Shown here piece by piece: positions 7,893 to 17,054 of a stretch of DNA of 64,000 bases. The translations under genes were made by a program, and so were the position numbers. The notes beneath the pieces are model-generated. The model searched no databases. It saw only the letters and a list, made by a program, of their open reading frames with translations, and was not told where the DNA came from. The stretch's first letter is position 1; each line of letters starts with the position of its first letter. Source of the stretch: Aliihoeflea sp. 40Bstr573 (GTDB lineage: Bacteria; Pseudomonadota; Alphaproteobacteria; Rhizobiales; Rhizobiaceae); contig NZ_JAAAMH010000001.1 in assembly GCF_024105655.1 (NCBI RefSeq), forward strand, positions 1-64,000. Direction: 5' to 3'.

Positions 7893-10469
7893 TCAACCCC
7901 GCATCTTCTCTCCCGCCGGATCGAACGGAGGCTCGACCGCGATTCGCGCCGGACGGCGCTGGCCGAGAATTTCGATCTCGAACACGCCGTCACTCGAATC
8001 TTCCGAAAGCGCCGCCGGCACATAGCCTTGCGCCATCGATTTCTCGACGAAGTGCGCATAGCCGCCCGACGTCACCCAACCGACCACCGTCCATTCGCCG
8101 TCGCGTATGCCGCGTACAGCAGAGGCGTCGGTCGCCGCCTGCGATCCGCGAACGTCCTTGCCGTCCAGATCGAAGCGCGGCGCGCCATAGCCGTGCGGCT
8201 CGATGACCGTGCCGAAATCCTGGCCGTTTATCTTCGCCCAGATTGGCTCGTCGCCCATGACGTCCGCATCGAGCGCATCGACGGTGAAGGAGACGCGCCG
8301 CAGCTTCGGACCTTCGGCCTTCTCGTTTGCCACCGCCTCGCGGCCGATGAAATCGTTCTTCTCCAGCTTGATGAACCGGTCCATCGCGCCTTCGAAGGGT
8401 CCGTAGATCGGCCGCAATTCCCGGAACCAGGTCGGGAAGTTCTTTTCCAGGCGCATCGAAAGCAGCGCCCGCATGCCGAAATCGACGATGCCGAACTCTT
8501 CGCCGTCGCGCTTGATCGCCTGATAGACGAGGCGCTGATATGCCGGCTCCATCCAGATTTCATAGCCAAGATCGCCCGTGTAGGAGATGCGGTTGACCAT
8601 GCACGGCGCGCCGGCCACTGCCATCTCGCGAAAATCCATGAACTTGAACGCCGTGTTCGACACGTCCGTGTCGACCAGTTTCTGAAGCAGGTCGCGCGAG
8701 CGCGGCCCGGCGATCGCGAGCCCCACCAGTGTCTGGTCGAAGCGGATGATGCGGACCGAGCGGTCCTTGGGCAGATGCTTTTCAAACCAGCGCATGTGGT
8801 ACTTCTGCGCTGCGGACGAGCCCCAGACCATGAAGCGGTCGTCATCTGCCTTGGCGATGGTGAAGTCGCCAATCAGCTTGCCGAACTCATTCAGCATCGG
8901 CGTCAGAACGATGCGGCCGGTCTTTGGCATCCGGTTTGTCATCAGCCGGTTGAGAAACGCCTCCGCACCGGTGCCCGCGACTTCGTATTTGGCGAAATTC
9001 GCTATTTCCGTCACGCCGACACGTTCGCGCGTCGCGCGAACTTCCGCCCCGATATGCTCGAAATCGTTGGAACGGTGGAAGGAAACGACGTCCTTCGGCT
9101 CGGTGCCCTTCGGAGCGAACCAGAGAGGGGTTTCCAGGCCCCATGAATCGCCCATCACCGCATTGTTGTCGCGCACCATGACGTCATAGATCGGCGTCGT
9201 CTGCGCCGGGCGCGCGGCGGGCAGTTCCTCGTTGGGAAAACGGATCGAGAAGCGCCGCGAGTAGTTCTCGCGCACCTTGGCGTTGGTGTAGCGCAGGCTC
9301 GCCCATTCACCGAAACGCGCGACATCCATGCCCCAGACATCGAAGCCGGGGTCGCCGTTGACCATCCAGTTGGAGAGTGCCAGCCCCACGCCGCCGCCCT
9401 GGCTGAAACCCGCCATGACCGCGCAGGCGCACCAGAAATTGGTCAATCCCTGAACTGGGCCGACCAGCGGGTTGCCGTCCGGCGCGAAGGTGAAGGGACC
9501 GTTGATGATCTGCTTGATGCCGGCCTTCTCGATGCCGGGAAAATGCTTGAAGCCGATCTCCAGCGACGGCGCGATGCGGTCGAGGTCCGGCTGCAGCAGT
9601 TCGTGGCCGAAATCCCAGGGCGTGTTGACCGGAGACCACGGCTTGCACGCCTTCTCATAGGTGCCGAGCAGCACACCGTTGCGTTCCTGCCGCGTATAGA
9701 TTTCGCCCTTGAAGTCGAGCACGCCGACCATCTCGCGGCCGGTTCGCGCGTTGAACTCCTCGACCTCCGGCATCGGCTCGGTCAAAAGATACATATGCTC
9801 CATGGCGAGAAGCGGCAGCTCGACGCCGACCATCCGGCCGACCTCGCGTGCCCACAGGCCGCCGCAATTGACGACATGTTCAGCTTTCACGGTGCCGTTC
9901 TTGGTCACCACGTTCCAGGTGCCGTCGGCCTCCTGCGTCAGTTCGATCACCGGGTTGCGCAGCACGATCTCCGCCCCGAGCGTCTTCGCCGCCTTGGCAT
10001 AGGCGTGCGTCGTGCCCGATGGGTCGAGATGGCCCTCGACCGGGTCCCACATCGCGCCGACGAAATTCGTCTCGTCCATCAGCGGAAACATCGCCTTGGC
10101 TTCCGACGGCGTGATGAGTTCGGTGTCCATGCCGAGATAGCGCCCCTTGGCATGGGCGAGCCTCAGGAAATCCATGCGCTCCGGCGTATCCGCCAGCATC
10201 ACGCCGCCCGTCAGGTGCAACGAGCAGGACTGGCCGGAAATCTCCTCCAGTTCCTTGTAGAGCTGGACAGTATAGGCCTGCAGCTTGGCAACGTTGGGAT
10301 CGCCGTTCAGCGTATGAAACCCGCCCGCTGCATGCCAGGACGAACCGGACGTCAGCTCCGACCGCTCGATCAGCATCACGTCCGTCCACCCGGCCTTCGC
10401 CAGATGGTAAAGCACCGAACACCCGACGACGCCCCCGCCGATCACGACCGCTTTTGCATGGGATTTCAT
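7893..10469 (-). CDS. Dimethylglycine/sarcosine dehydrogenase-like FAD and folate protein (GcvT family)
   Basis: An 858-residue two-part flavoprotein. The N-terminal DAO domain has the FAD motif IGGGVVGC and GSSWHAAG, whose His is the covalent FAD site in dimethylglycine and sarcosine dehydrogenases. The C-terminal half (about residues 430-850) is a GcvT/aminomethyltransferase fold that passes the oxidised methyl group to tetrahydrofolate. Such enzymes demethylate N-methyl amino acids in the cytosol. It starts 49 bp after the MttB-family gene on the same strand, so the two form an operon in which MttB may make a demethylated amine for this enzyme. The substrate is not provable here: dimethylglycine, sarcosine or another N-methyl compound. 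Confidence 0.88.
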   Translation of the reverse strand: MKSHAKAVVIGGGVVGCSVLYHLAKAGWTDVMLIERSELTSGSSWHAAGGFHTLNGDPNVAKLQAYTVQLYKELEEISGQSCSLHLTGGVMLADTPERMDFLRLAHAKGRYLGMDTELITPSEAKAMFPLMDETNFVGAMWDPVEGHLDPSGTTHAYAKAAKTLGAEIVLRNPVIELTQEADGTWNVVTKNGTVKAEHVVNCGGLWAREVGRMVGVELPLLAMEHMYLLTEPMPEVEEFNARTGREMVGVLDFKGEIYTRQERNGVLLGTYEKACKPWSPVNTPWDFGHELLQPDLDRIAPSLEIGFKHFPGIEKAGIKQIINGPFTFAPDGNPLVGPVQGLTNFWCACAVMAGFSQGGGVGLALSNWMVNGDPGFDVWGMDVARFGEWASLRYTNAKVRENYSRRFSIRFPNEELPAARPAQTTPIYDVMVRDNNAVMGDSWGLETPLWFAPKGTEPKDVVSFHRSNDFEHIGAEVRATRERVGVTEIANFAKYEVAGTGAEAFLNRLMTNRMPKTGRIVLTPMLNEFGKLIGDFTIAKADDDRFMVWGSSAAQKYHMRWFEKHLPKDRSVRIIRFDQTLVGLAIAGPRSRDLLQKLVDTDVSNTAFKFMDFREMAVAGAPCMVNRISYTGDLGYEIWMEPAYQRLVYQAIKRDGEEFGIVDFGMRALLSMRLEKNFPTWFRELRPIYGPFEGAMDRFIKLEKNDFIGREAVANEKAEGPKLRRVSFTVDALDADVMGDEPIWAKINGQDFGTVIEPHGYGAPRFDLDGKDVRGSQAATDASAVRGIRDGEWTVVGWVTSGGYAHFVEKSMAQGYVPAALSEDSSDGVFEIEILGQRRPARIAVEPPFDPAGEKMRG

Positions 10470-10518
10470 GTGGATATGCCTGTCTTCGGAATCAGAAAGT
10501 CATGTTCGGACGATCATA

Positions 10519-12093
10519 CTAGAAATCCGTCGGCGCGCCGCCCTCGACAATCCGCCGCTCGACGAAATCGTTGATCGCGTCCTCGATCGCCGGGTCGATC
10601 GCCGGCTTTTCCCAGGCGGCCAGCCGCTCCTTCCACACCCGGTTGGCCTTTTCGACCGTCGTCGGGCTGCCCGCCAGTTGCCAGCTTTCGAAGTTGCGCC
10701 AGTCGGAGAGGATCGGCGAATAGAACGCGTTCTTGTATCGATCCTGCGTGTGCTGGGTGCCGAAGAAGTGCCCGCCTGGGCCGACCTCGCGGATGGCATC
10801 GACCCCCAGCGCCGCGTCCGAAAGATCGAGCGGCGTCAAGAACTCTGCGACCATCTGAAGGAGGTCGATGTCGAGGATCATCTTTTCGTAGGAGCAGCGC
10901 AGCCCGCCCTCCAGCCACCCTGCCGAATGCATCATGAAATTCGCGCCAGCCTGCACCGCACCCCACAGCGAGAAGACGCTTTCATAGGCGGCCTGTGCAT
11001 CGACGGCGTTGGCGGCACACACGTTCGACGTGCGGTAGGGAATGCCATAGCGCCGCGCGAGCTGTCCGCCGACGAGCTGCGCCTTCATGTATTCCGGCGT
11101 GCCGAAGGCCGGCGCTCCTGACTTCATGTCGACATTCGAGGTGAAGCCACCATAGCCGACCGGCGCGCCCTTGCGCACCATCTGCGCGAATGCGATGGCC
11201 GAAAGCGCCTCTGCGTTCTGCTGCACGAGCGCGCCCGCGATCGTCACCGGCGCCATCGCGCCGGACAGCGTGAAGGGCGTGACGATCACGATCTGTCCGC
11301 GGCTCGCCATCTGGATGATGCCTTCCATCATCGGGATGTCGAGCTTGAGCGGCGAGTTGGTGTTGATGATCGTATAGACCGACGGCTCTGCGAGAAGCTG
11401 TTCCTCGGAAATACCGCGCGCCAGCCGAGCGATCTCGATGCCGTCGACATTGCGCTCCCTGCCGAGCGAATAGATGTGGAACGGCTTGTCGGTAATCAGC
11501 GCCAGATCGCGCACGCATTCCAGATGCCGGATCGATGGGTGGATGTCGGTCGGCTCGACCGGATAGCCGCCGGTTGCGTGAATGATGTAGTGAACCTGCG
11601 CCAGCTTCAGGAAATTTCGGAAATCCTGCTGGTTGCCCGGCCGGCGCCCCCGGTCGAGATCGGAACAGTTCGGCGCCGAAGCGACCTGCGCGAAGACGAG
11701 ATTGCGCCCGCCGAAATGGACGTCATGCCCCCGGTTGCGCGCATGTAGTGTGAATTGCGACGGGCAATGTGAAACCAGTTCGAGGATCAGGTCGGCGTCG
11801 AAGCGCACGCGTTCCGACCCCTCGCGCACGTCCGCCCCGGCATCTTTCATGATCCGTCGCGCCTCGTCATGCAGCACGTCGACGCCGATTTCCTTGAGCA
11901 CTCTCAAGGAGGCAAGGTGGATGGATTCGAGTTCGTCCGCTGAGAGAAGTTCGGTCGGCGCGAACGGAATCGTGTGGCGGCGATAGGCAGGCTGCTCGAA
12001 CGCTGCCGATCCGCCAGATCGCTTACCCGCCCGCCCGCCGCGCCGGCCGCGTTCGGTTGCGAGCGCCTCGGTGGGCATGGTCAGATCAGTCAT
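10519..12093 (-). CDS. Trimethylamine methyltransferase (MttB) family protein without pyrrolysine
   Basis: A 524-residue member of the MttB superfamily, which moves a methyl group from a quaternary or tertiary amine to a corrinoid protein. No in-frame TAG occurs, so this is the non-pyrrolysine subfamily, which includes glycine-betaine and proline-betaine methyltransferases. The N-terminus has a basic Gly/Arg-rich lead (ERGRRGGRAGKRSGGS); the barrel follows, with VYTIINTNSPLKLDIPM and SVFSLWGAVQAGANFMMHSAG. The start is ATG at 12093 with GAGG upstream. No corrinoid protein or reactivase gene is in the window. It is cotranscribed with the DMGDH-like flavoprotein. cobQ, about 6 kb away, fits a need for B12. 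Confidence 0.87.
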   Translation of the reverse strand: MTDLTMPTEALATERGRRGGRAGKRSGGSAAFEQPAYRRHTIPFAPTELLSADELESIHLASLRVLKEIGVDVLHDEARRIMKDAGADVREGSERVRFDADLILELVSHCPSQFTLHARNRGHDVHFGGRNLVFAQVASAPNCSDLDRGRRPGNQQDFRNFLKLAQVHYIIHATGGYPVEPTDIHPSIRHLECVRDLALITDKPFHIYSLGRERNVDGIEIARLARGISEEQLLAEPSVYTIINTNSPLKLDIPMMEGIIQMASRGQIVIVTPFTLSGAMAPVTIAGALVQQNAEALSAIAFAQMVRKGAPVGYGGFTSNVDMKSGAPAFGTPEYMKAQLVGGQLARRYGIPYRTSNVCAANAVDAQAAYESVFSLWGAVQAGANFMMHSAGWLEGGLRCSYEKMILDIDLLQMVAEFLTPLDLSDAALGVDAIREVGPGGHFFGTQHTQDRYKNAFYSPILSDWRNFESWQLAGSPTTVEKANRVWKERLAAWEKPAIDPAIEDAINDFVERRIVEGGAPTDF

Positions 12094-12227
12094 CGCTGCC
12101 TCGACGGAACGCTGGAAATTTCGCCGCATATTGAACTGCGAACGATCCCTCCAACAACGAGCCGGCGACCTTGAGAAAGAGGGAATCGACACGCGCGACA
12201 TGGCGCTATCGAAGGAGCGACATCGCC

Positions 12228-12257
12228 GGATTTCCGGTGTCTGGACCACCGAAATCC
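12228..12257. promoter_or_regulatory. Near-perfect inverted repeat in the mttB / MFS divergent region
   Basis: GGATTTCCGGTG (12228-12239) faces CACCGAAATCC (12247-12257). The arms pair except for one extra base, with a 7-bp centre. It lies in the 226-bp gap between divergent genes and is a candidate operator for one or both. Confidence 0.4.
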
Positions 12258-12319
12258 AACTTTTCGGCCACTTTCATTTTGCTCTGGCGCGCTGCGCATG
12301 GACAGGATCATGTCTCTGC

Positions 12320-13483
12320 ATGGAAACGATCGCTCTGCCCGCCGCAAAGCCTGTGCCATGGCTCGCCATTGGCGCCGTGACGGCGACCGTGTCGGTGTTC
12401 GCGATCGCGCAAGGCCTGTCCTATCCGCTGCTCTCCTTCATCCTCGAGCGGCGGGGCGTCTCGCCGACGATGATCGGCCTGTCCGCCGCCATGTCTCCCC
12501 TCGGCATGATCGTCTCCTCCTCGCTCGTGTCCGCGCTCGTCAAGCGGCTCGGCGGCGTGCGCACCGTGCTTTTGTGCGCCGCATTCTGCGCGTCGCTTCT
12601 CGCCTTGATCGGCGCGACCCAGAATGTCTGGCTCTGGTTCCCGCTGCGCTTCATGATCGGAATGTCGGTCATTCCGCTCTACGTCCTCTCCGAGGTCTGG
12701 ATGATCTCGCTGGCTCCCGCCCATGCGCGAGGCCGGTTCATGGGCTTCTACACCTCGACCATCTCGCTTGGCTTTGCGCTCGGCCCGACAACGCTTGCGC
12801 TGGTCGGCACGCAGGGCTGGCCGCCCTTTCTGGTGGGCATCGCAGCCTTCCTCATCTGCGGCCTCTTCGTCGCTGCCGCCGCGCCGCGTCTGCCGCAATT
12901 CCACGAGGACGAGCAGCAGGGCACCGTGCGCCGCTTCCTTCCCGTCGCGCCGACATTGCTCCTCGCGGTCATCGTCGCGGCCGGGTTCGAGACGGCGATG
13001 CTCTCGCTTCTGCCGTCCTACGGCCGCGCCTTCGCGGTCGGGGAGGCGGAGATGGCGACGCTCCTCACCGTCTTCATCATCGGCAATTTCGCGCTGCAGG
13101 TCCCGTTCGGCATCATTGCGGACTGGTGGAGTGCCCGCGCCGTCATGCTCGTCTGCACGGTGTTGACGATGGTTGGCTGCGCGCTCTTGCCAGCGGTGCT
13201 CGCCACGCCCGCGCAATGGCCGGTGGCCTTCTTCTGGGGCGCGTTCGCCTATGGCATCTACACGATGGCGATCGTCGAGCTTGGCCAGCGCTTTTCCGGT
13301 TCCATGCTGGTGGCCGGCAATGCCGCCTTCGCGTTGATGTGGGGCATCGGCGGCATTTCGGGGCCACCGAGCGCGGGGATCGCGATGCAGCTTTTCGGGC
13401 CGCACGGCCTGCCGGCGGTGCTTGCGGTTTTCTGTTTCCTGCTCGTGCTGGTCGGCGCCCTGCGCGCGCGCCAGCGCGCTTGA
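12320..13483 (+). CDS. MFS transporter
   Basis: A 387-residue inner-membrane transporter with about 12 hydrophobic segments. The first is VPWLAIGAVTATVSVFAIAQ. A typical loop 2-3 region has SALVKRLGGVRTVL, the loop between helices 6 and 7 is hydrophilic (PQFHEDEQQGTVRRF), and the tail is short and basic. It resembles the YbfB/YcaD-like MFS groups. It is divergent from the MttB-family gene, so import or export of a methylated amine or its product is possible but unproven. ATG at 12320 was chosen because earlier in-frame starts give no membrane segment. Confidence 0.82.
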   Translation: METIALPAAKPVPWLAIGAVTATVSVFAIAQGLSYPLLSFILERRGVSPTMIGLSAAMSPLGMIVSSSLVSALVKRLGGVRTVLLCAAFCASLLALIGATQNVWLWFPLRFMIGMSVIPLYVLSEVWMISLAPAHARGRFMGFYTSTISLGFALGPTTLALVGTQGWPPFLVGIAAFLICGLFVAAAAPRLPQFHEDEQQGTVRRFLPVAPTLLLAVIVAAGFETAMLSLLPSYGRAFAVGEAEMATLLTVFIIGNFALQVPFGIIADWWSARAVMLVCTVLTMVGCALLPAVLATPAQWPVAFFWGAFAYGIYTMAIVELGQRFSGSMLVAGNAAFALMWGIGGISGPPSAGIAMQLFGPHGLPAVLAVFCFLLVLVGALRARQRA

Positions 13484-13657
13484 ACCGAAACCGGGCCGCC
13501 GCTACAAAAGCCTATGCGCCGCTCTGTCAAAAGACATGCCCATGCCTCGACGCCGTCGCCGCGAACGCGGCACGCCGAGCTTTTGCGCCTGTGCGCCCGG
13601 ATCGGATATTCTCCGCCGCTCTCCGCCTGAACCCCTCGTTCAACGGAGAGACATGAC

Positions 13658-15034
13658 ATGACCTACCAGAATTATTCCCTGAAGCAGCTTCAGGAGATCG
13701 ATGCGGCCCATCATCTCCACCCCTTCACTGACCACAAGGATCTTCGCGATGCCGGCTCGCGCATGATCACGCGCGCCGAAGGCCCGTTCGTATATGACAG
13801 CGAGGGCAAGGAAATCCTCGACGGCATGGCCGGCCTTTGGTGCGTGAATGTCGGTTACGGCCGCAACGAACTGGCCGAGGCCGCCTATGCGCAGATGAAG
13901 GAGTTGCCCTACTACAACTCCTTCTTCAAATGCACGACGCCGACGCCGACGCTTCTGGCGAAGAAACTGGCCGAAATCGCGCCGGCCAACATGAATCAGG
14001 TCTTTTACGGCTCGTCCGGCTCGGAAGCCAACGACACCGCGCTGCGCCTCGTGCGCCACTATTGGGCACTGGAAGGCAAGCCGCAGAAGAACCGCATCAT
14101 CTCGCGCAACTGGGCCTATCACGGCTCGACGATCACCGGCACGTCGCTCGGGGGCATGTCGGCGATGCACGGCCAGTTGAACGGCGCGGTTCCGAACATC
14201 GTTCACGTGATGCCACCTTATGCGTACGAACTGGCCCGGCCGGGCGAGAACGATCATGATTTCGGCCTGCGCGCCGCGAAGGCGGTCGAGGATGCGATCC
14301 TCGAGGCGGGCGCGGACAATGTCGCCGCCTTCATAGGCGAACCGGTCATGGGGGCAGGGGGCGTCAAGATCGCGCCCGAAAGCTACTGGCCGGAGATTCA
14401 GCGCATCTGCCGCAAGTACGATGTGTTGCTGATGCTCGATGAGGTCATCACCGGCTATGGCCGCACCGGCGAATGGTTCGCCGCGCAGACGCTCGGCATC
14501 GAGGCCGACACGATCACCACCGCCAAGGCACTGACCTCCGGCTACCAGCCGCTCTCGGCTCTTTTGGTCGGCGACCGGATCGCGTCGACGCTGGTCGAAA
14601 GGGGCGGCGAGTTCTATCACGGCTACACCTATTCGGGTCACCCGGTCGCCTGCGCCGTCGCGCTTGCCAATCTCGACATCATCGAGAAGGAAGGGCTGGT
14701 CGAGCGCGTTCGCGAGGAAACCGGGCCGTATCTGGCCAACGCCCTGACGGAACGCTTGGCCGGCCATGGCATCGTCGGCGAGGTGCGGAGCATCGGCCTC
14801 ATGGCCGCCATCGAAATCGTCAAGGACAAGGGCACGCGCGAGCGGTTTGAAAATGTCGGCTTCGCCGCCGCCACCGTTCGCGATCACGCAATGGCAAACG
14901 GCATGATGATGCGCGCGGTGAATGACACCATGATCCTGTCTCCTCCGCTCATCTGGACGAAGGAAACGATCGACATGGCTTGCGAGCGTATCGGCAAGGC
15001 GCTCGACCTGGCAGAGCGCGACCTGCGCAAGTGA
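13658..15034 (+). CDS. Class III aminotransferase (omega-amino acid/diamine--pyruvate type)
   Basis: A 458-residue PLP enzyme of the aspartate-aminotransferase superfamily class III. YGSSGSEANDTALRL binds the cofactor phosphate, and LMLDEVITGYGRTG precedes the PLP lysine in TTAKALTSGY (K290). It is closest by eye to putrescine/taurine/beta-alanine:pyruvate aminotransferases, which move an omega-amino group to pyruvate. The annotated ATG has GGAGAG upstream. An AhpD-like gene follows 58 bp downstream. The substrate is not fixed by sequence; taurine would fit the possible sulfite oxidase at 27698-32443. Confidence 0.85.
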   Translation: MTYQNYSLKQLQEIDAAHHLHPFTDHKDLRDAGSRMITRAEGPFVYDSEGKEILDGMAGLWCVNVGYGRNELAEAAYAQMKELPYYNSFFKCTTPTPTLLAKKLAEIAPANMNQVFYGSSGSEANDTALRLVRHYWALEGKPQKNRIISRNWAYHGSTITGTSLGGMSAMHGQLNGAVPNIVHVMPPYAYELARPGENDHDFGLRAAKAVEDAILEAGADNVAAFIGEPVMGAGGVKIAPESYWPEIQRICRKYDVLLMLDEVITGYGRTGEWFAAQTLGIEADTITTAKALTSGYQPLSALLVGDRIASTLVERGGEFYHGYTYSGHPVACAVALANLDIIEKEGLVERVREETGPYLANALTERLAGHGIVGEVRSIGLMAAIEIVKDKGTRERFENVGFAAATVRDHAMANGMMMRAVNDTMILSPPLIWTKETIDMACERIGKALDLAERDLRK

Positions 15035-15092
15035 CGCATGCGCCCCTTTCGCGCCTGAGCGAGAGGGGCACCTTAAACCGGAGGCCGGCTCA

Positions 15093-15509
15093 ATGACCGC
15101 ACCCATCCTGCAGCTTGTCGAATATCCCGACGCCTCGCCCGAAGTCCGCGAAGTCTACGACGACATTATGAAGACGCGCGGCACGGACTGGATCAACAAT
15201 TTCTGGAAAATTCTCGCACACGACCCCGCGACGTTGAAGCGGACATGGCGGGATGTGAAGGAGGTGATGGCGCCCGGCGCGCTCGATCCCCTGACCAAGG
15301 AACTGATCTACATTGCCGTCTCGGCCACCAATGGCTGCGAATACTGCACATATTCCCACACGGCCGGCGCACGCGCCAAGGGGATGACGGACGCGCAACT
15401 CATGGAGGTCATGGCGGTGATCGGCATGGCGAACGAAACCAACCGCCTCGCCAACGGCTTGCGCCCGCCGGTCGATCGGCAGTTCATGCCGGAACAACCC
15501 AGCTCCTGA
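15093..15509 (+). CDS. Carboxymuconolactone decarboxylase / AhpD-like protein
   Basis: A 138-residue all-alpha protein of the CMD family. NGCEYCTYSHTAGARAKGM contains the CxxC and downstream His of AhpD-like peroxidase partners, so a thiol redox role is more likely than decarboxylation. The start is preceded by CGGAGG. It follows the aminotransferase on the same strand. Confidence 0.82.
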   Translation: MTAPILQLVEYPDASPEVREVYDDIMKTRGTDWINNFWKILAHDPATLKRTWRDVKEVMAPGALDPLTKELIYIAVSATNGCEYCTYSHTAGARAKGMTDAQLMEVMAVIGMANETNRLANGLRPPVDRQFMPEQPSS

Positions 15510-15554
15510 CGCGTTTTGTGCGGCGCAATATCGCGCTTCTGAAAGCCTGATTCC

Positions 15555-15920
15555 ATGCCGGCCAAGCCCACCGCTCGAAAGATCCGCGCCGCCGCCTCCC
15601 TGACGGGAAACCTTATGCTGGCGCCGGCGGTCATCGCCATGCGTATGCCGATGCTCGCGGCGGAGGCCCAGAGTTCCAACCCTTACCGGGTGGAAACCAC
15701 CCGCGCAGTGACGGAGAAGATGTCAGCCATGGTCGAGGGTGCCTTAGCCGCCCAGTTGGCCTTCACACAGGCCGCCATCCAGTTCTGGCCGGAAGTCTGG
15801 TCCGGCCGCACGCCGTCGTTGATCAACGGCGTCGCTGCCGACCGGGCGCTGCGCGCTGCGCTCAAGCCGTCGGGGACGGCGGTGCGCAGCAATCATCGTC
15901 GATTGAGCCGCAGCATCTGA
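15555..15920 (+). CDS. Hypothetical protein, helical, phasin-like in composition
   Basis: A 121-residue protein with no motif I recognise. The N-terminus has basic residues followed by a hydrophobic stretch (LTGNLMLAPAVIAMRMPMLA). The middle is an Ala-rich amphipathic helix (TEKMSAMVEGALAAQLAFTQ), and the tail is basic (RSNHRRLSRSI). Composition recalls phasins or granule-associated proteins, which is only a guess. It is 45 bp downstream of the AhpD-like gene and followed by a hairpin. Confidence 0.5.
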   Translation: MPAKPTARKIRAAASLTGNLMLAPAVIAMRMPMLAAEAQSSNPYRVETTRAVTEKMSAMVEGALAAQLAFTQAAIQFWPEVWSGRTPSLINGVAADRALRAALKPSGTAVRSNHRRLSRSI

Positions 15921-15928
15921 AACGCAAA

Positions 15929-15956
15929 ACCGCGCTCTCCAGAAGAGAAACGCGGT
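15929..15956. terminator. Hairpin downstream of the 15555 gene
   Basis: ACCGCG (15929-15934) pairs with CGCGGT (15951-15956). CTCT and AGAG inside extend the stem with mismatches. The following bases are CTTG rather than a long T-run, so this is a weak terminator call. Confidence 0.45.
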
Positions 15957-16143
15957 CTTGCCACAAAGACGCATGGCACTTCGCGACAAGATACTTGCGA
16001 AGGTTACTGCTCCGGTACGCAATACCTGATCCGGAGCGGGAGGCGGTTGCGACGACCACCTTGTGATCTGTTCTAGCCGGACAATCTTACCAGCGGGTTA
16101 GCAGTTGCTTAAGCAAAGATGAATCTGCCGAAAATCGGGTAGC

Positions 16144-17028
16144 TCAACCGACTTTCCCGCGAAGAAAGTTGATGATGCCGGAAAAATCCGTGCCGCCCTG
16201 GCCCATCGCGTTGAAAAGCGCGTAAAGCTGCGCTGCCTCTGCGCCGAGCGGCGTCACCGCCCCGGCGCTCTGCGCCGCTTCCTGCGCCAGCTTCAAGTCC
16301 TTCAGCATCAAGGCGGCAGCGAAGCCCGGCTTGTAGTCGCGATTGGCCGGCGAGTTCGGAACGGGGCCGGGGACCGGGCAATAGGTTGTCAGCGACCAGC
16401 ACTGGCCCGATGAGGTCGACGCGACGTCATAAAGCGCCTGGTGTGACAAACCGAGCTTCTCGGCCAGCACGAAAGCTTCGCCGACACCGATCATCGAGAT
16501 GCCGAGGATCATGTTGTTGCAGATCTTCGCCGCCTGGCCCGCGCCCGCTTCGCCGCAATTGACCACCTTGCCGGCCATCGGCTTCAACACCGCAGCGGCC
16601 TTGTCGAGCGCGTCCGCGCTGCCCCCGGCCATGAAGGTCAGCGTGCCTGCCTCCGCCCCGCCAACGCCGCCGGAAACCGGAGCGTCGACCGAGAGCATGC
16701 CGGCATCGGCAGCAATCTTGTGGGCCTTGCGTGCCGATTCGACATCGATGGTCGAGGAGTCGATGAAGAGCGTCCCTTTGGCGGCAGCTGGGACGATGTC
16801 TTCATAAACGGACACGACATGCTTGCCTGCCGGCAGCATGGTGATGACCACCTCTGCGCCCGAAATCGCTTCCCGCGCGCTCGAAGCGACCGCGACGCCA
16901 TTAGCCCTGGCAGTGTCAAGATTGGCCTGGACGAGGTCGAAGCCCGTTACGTCATGTCCGGCCTTGACGAGATTTGCGGCCATGGGATTGCCCATGTTTC
17001 CGAGGCCGATGAATGCGATTTTCGCCAT
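16144..17028 (-). CDS. mmsB: 3-hydroxyisobutyrate dehydrogenase
   Basis: A 294-residue NAD-dependent beta-hydroxyacid dehydrogenase that oxidises 3-hydroxyisobutyrate to methylmalonate semialdehyde in valine degradation. The Rossmann motif GLGNMG is at residues 8-13, the substrate-site DAPVSGGVGGAEAGTL lies near 120, and the catalytic Lys sits in GAGQAAKICNN near 170. The start is ATG at 17028 with GAGGA upstream. It lies 26 bp downstream of the acyl-CoA dehydrogenase gene on the same strand, matching the valine pathway order. Confidence 0.92.
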   Translation of the reverse strand: MAKIAFIGLGNMGNPMAANLVKAGHDVTGFDLVQANLDTARANGVAVASSAREAISGAEVVITMLPAGKHVVSVYEDIVPAAAKGTLFIDSSTIDVESARKAHKIAADAGMLSVDAPVSGGVGGAEAGTLTFMAGGSADALDKAAAVLKPMAGKVVNCGEAGAGQAAKICNNMILGISMIGVGEAFVLAEKLGLSHQALYDVASTSSGQCWSLTTYCPVPGPVPNSPANRDYKPGFAAALMLKDLKLAQEAAQSAGAVTPLGAEAAQLYALFNAMGQGGTDFSGIINFLRGKVG

Positions 17029-17054
17029 CGCGAAGTCCTCCCGATAGATGGTTA

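Noticed and set aside
10519-12093. Pyrrolysine-containing trimethylamine methyltransferase
   Set aside because: The gene has no in-frame TAG and no pyl genes are nearby, so it is the non-pyrrolysine type.
15929-15956. Strong rho-independent terminator
   Set aside because: The stem is imperfect and the T-run is absent, so I list it only as a weak hairpin.
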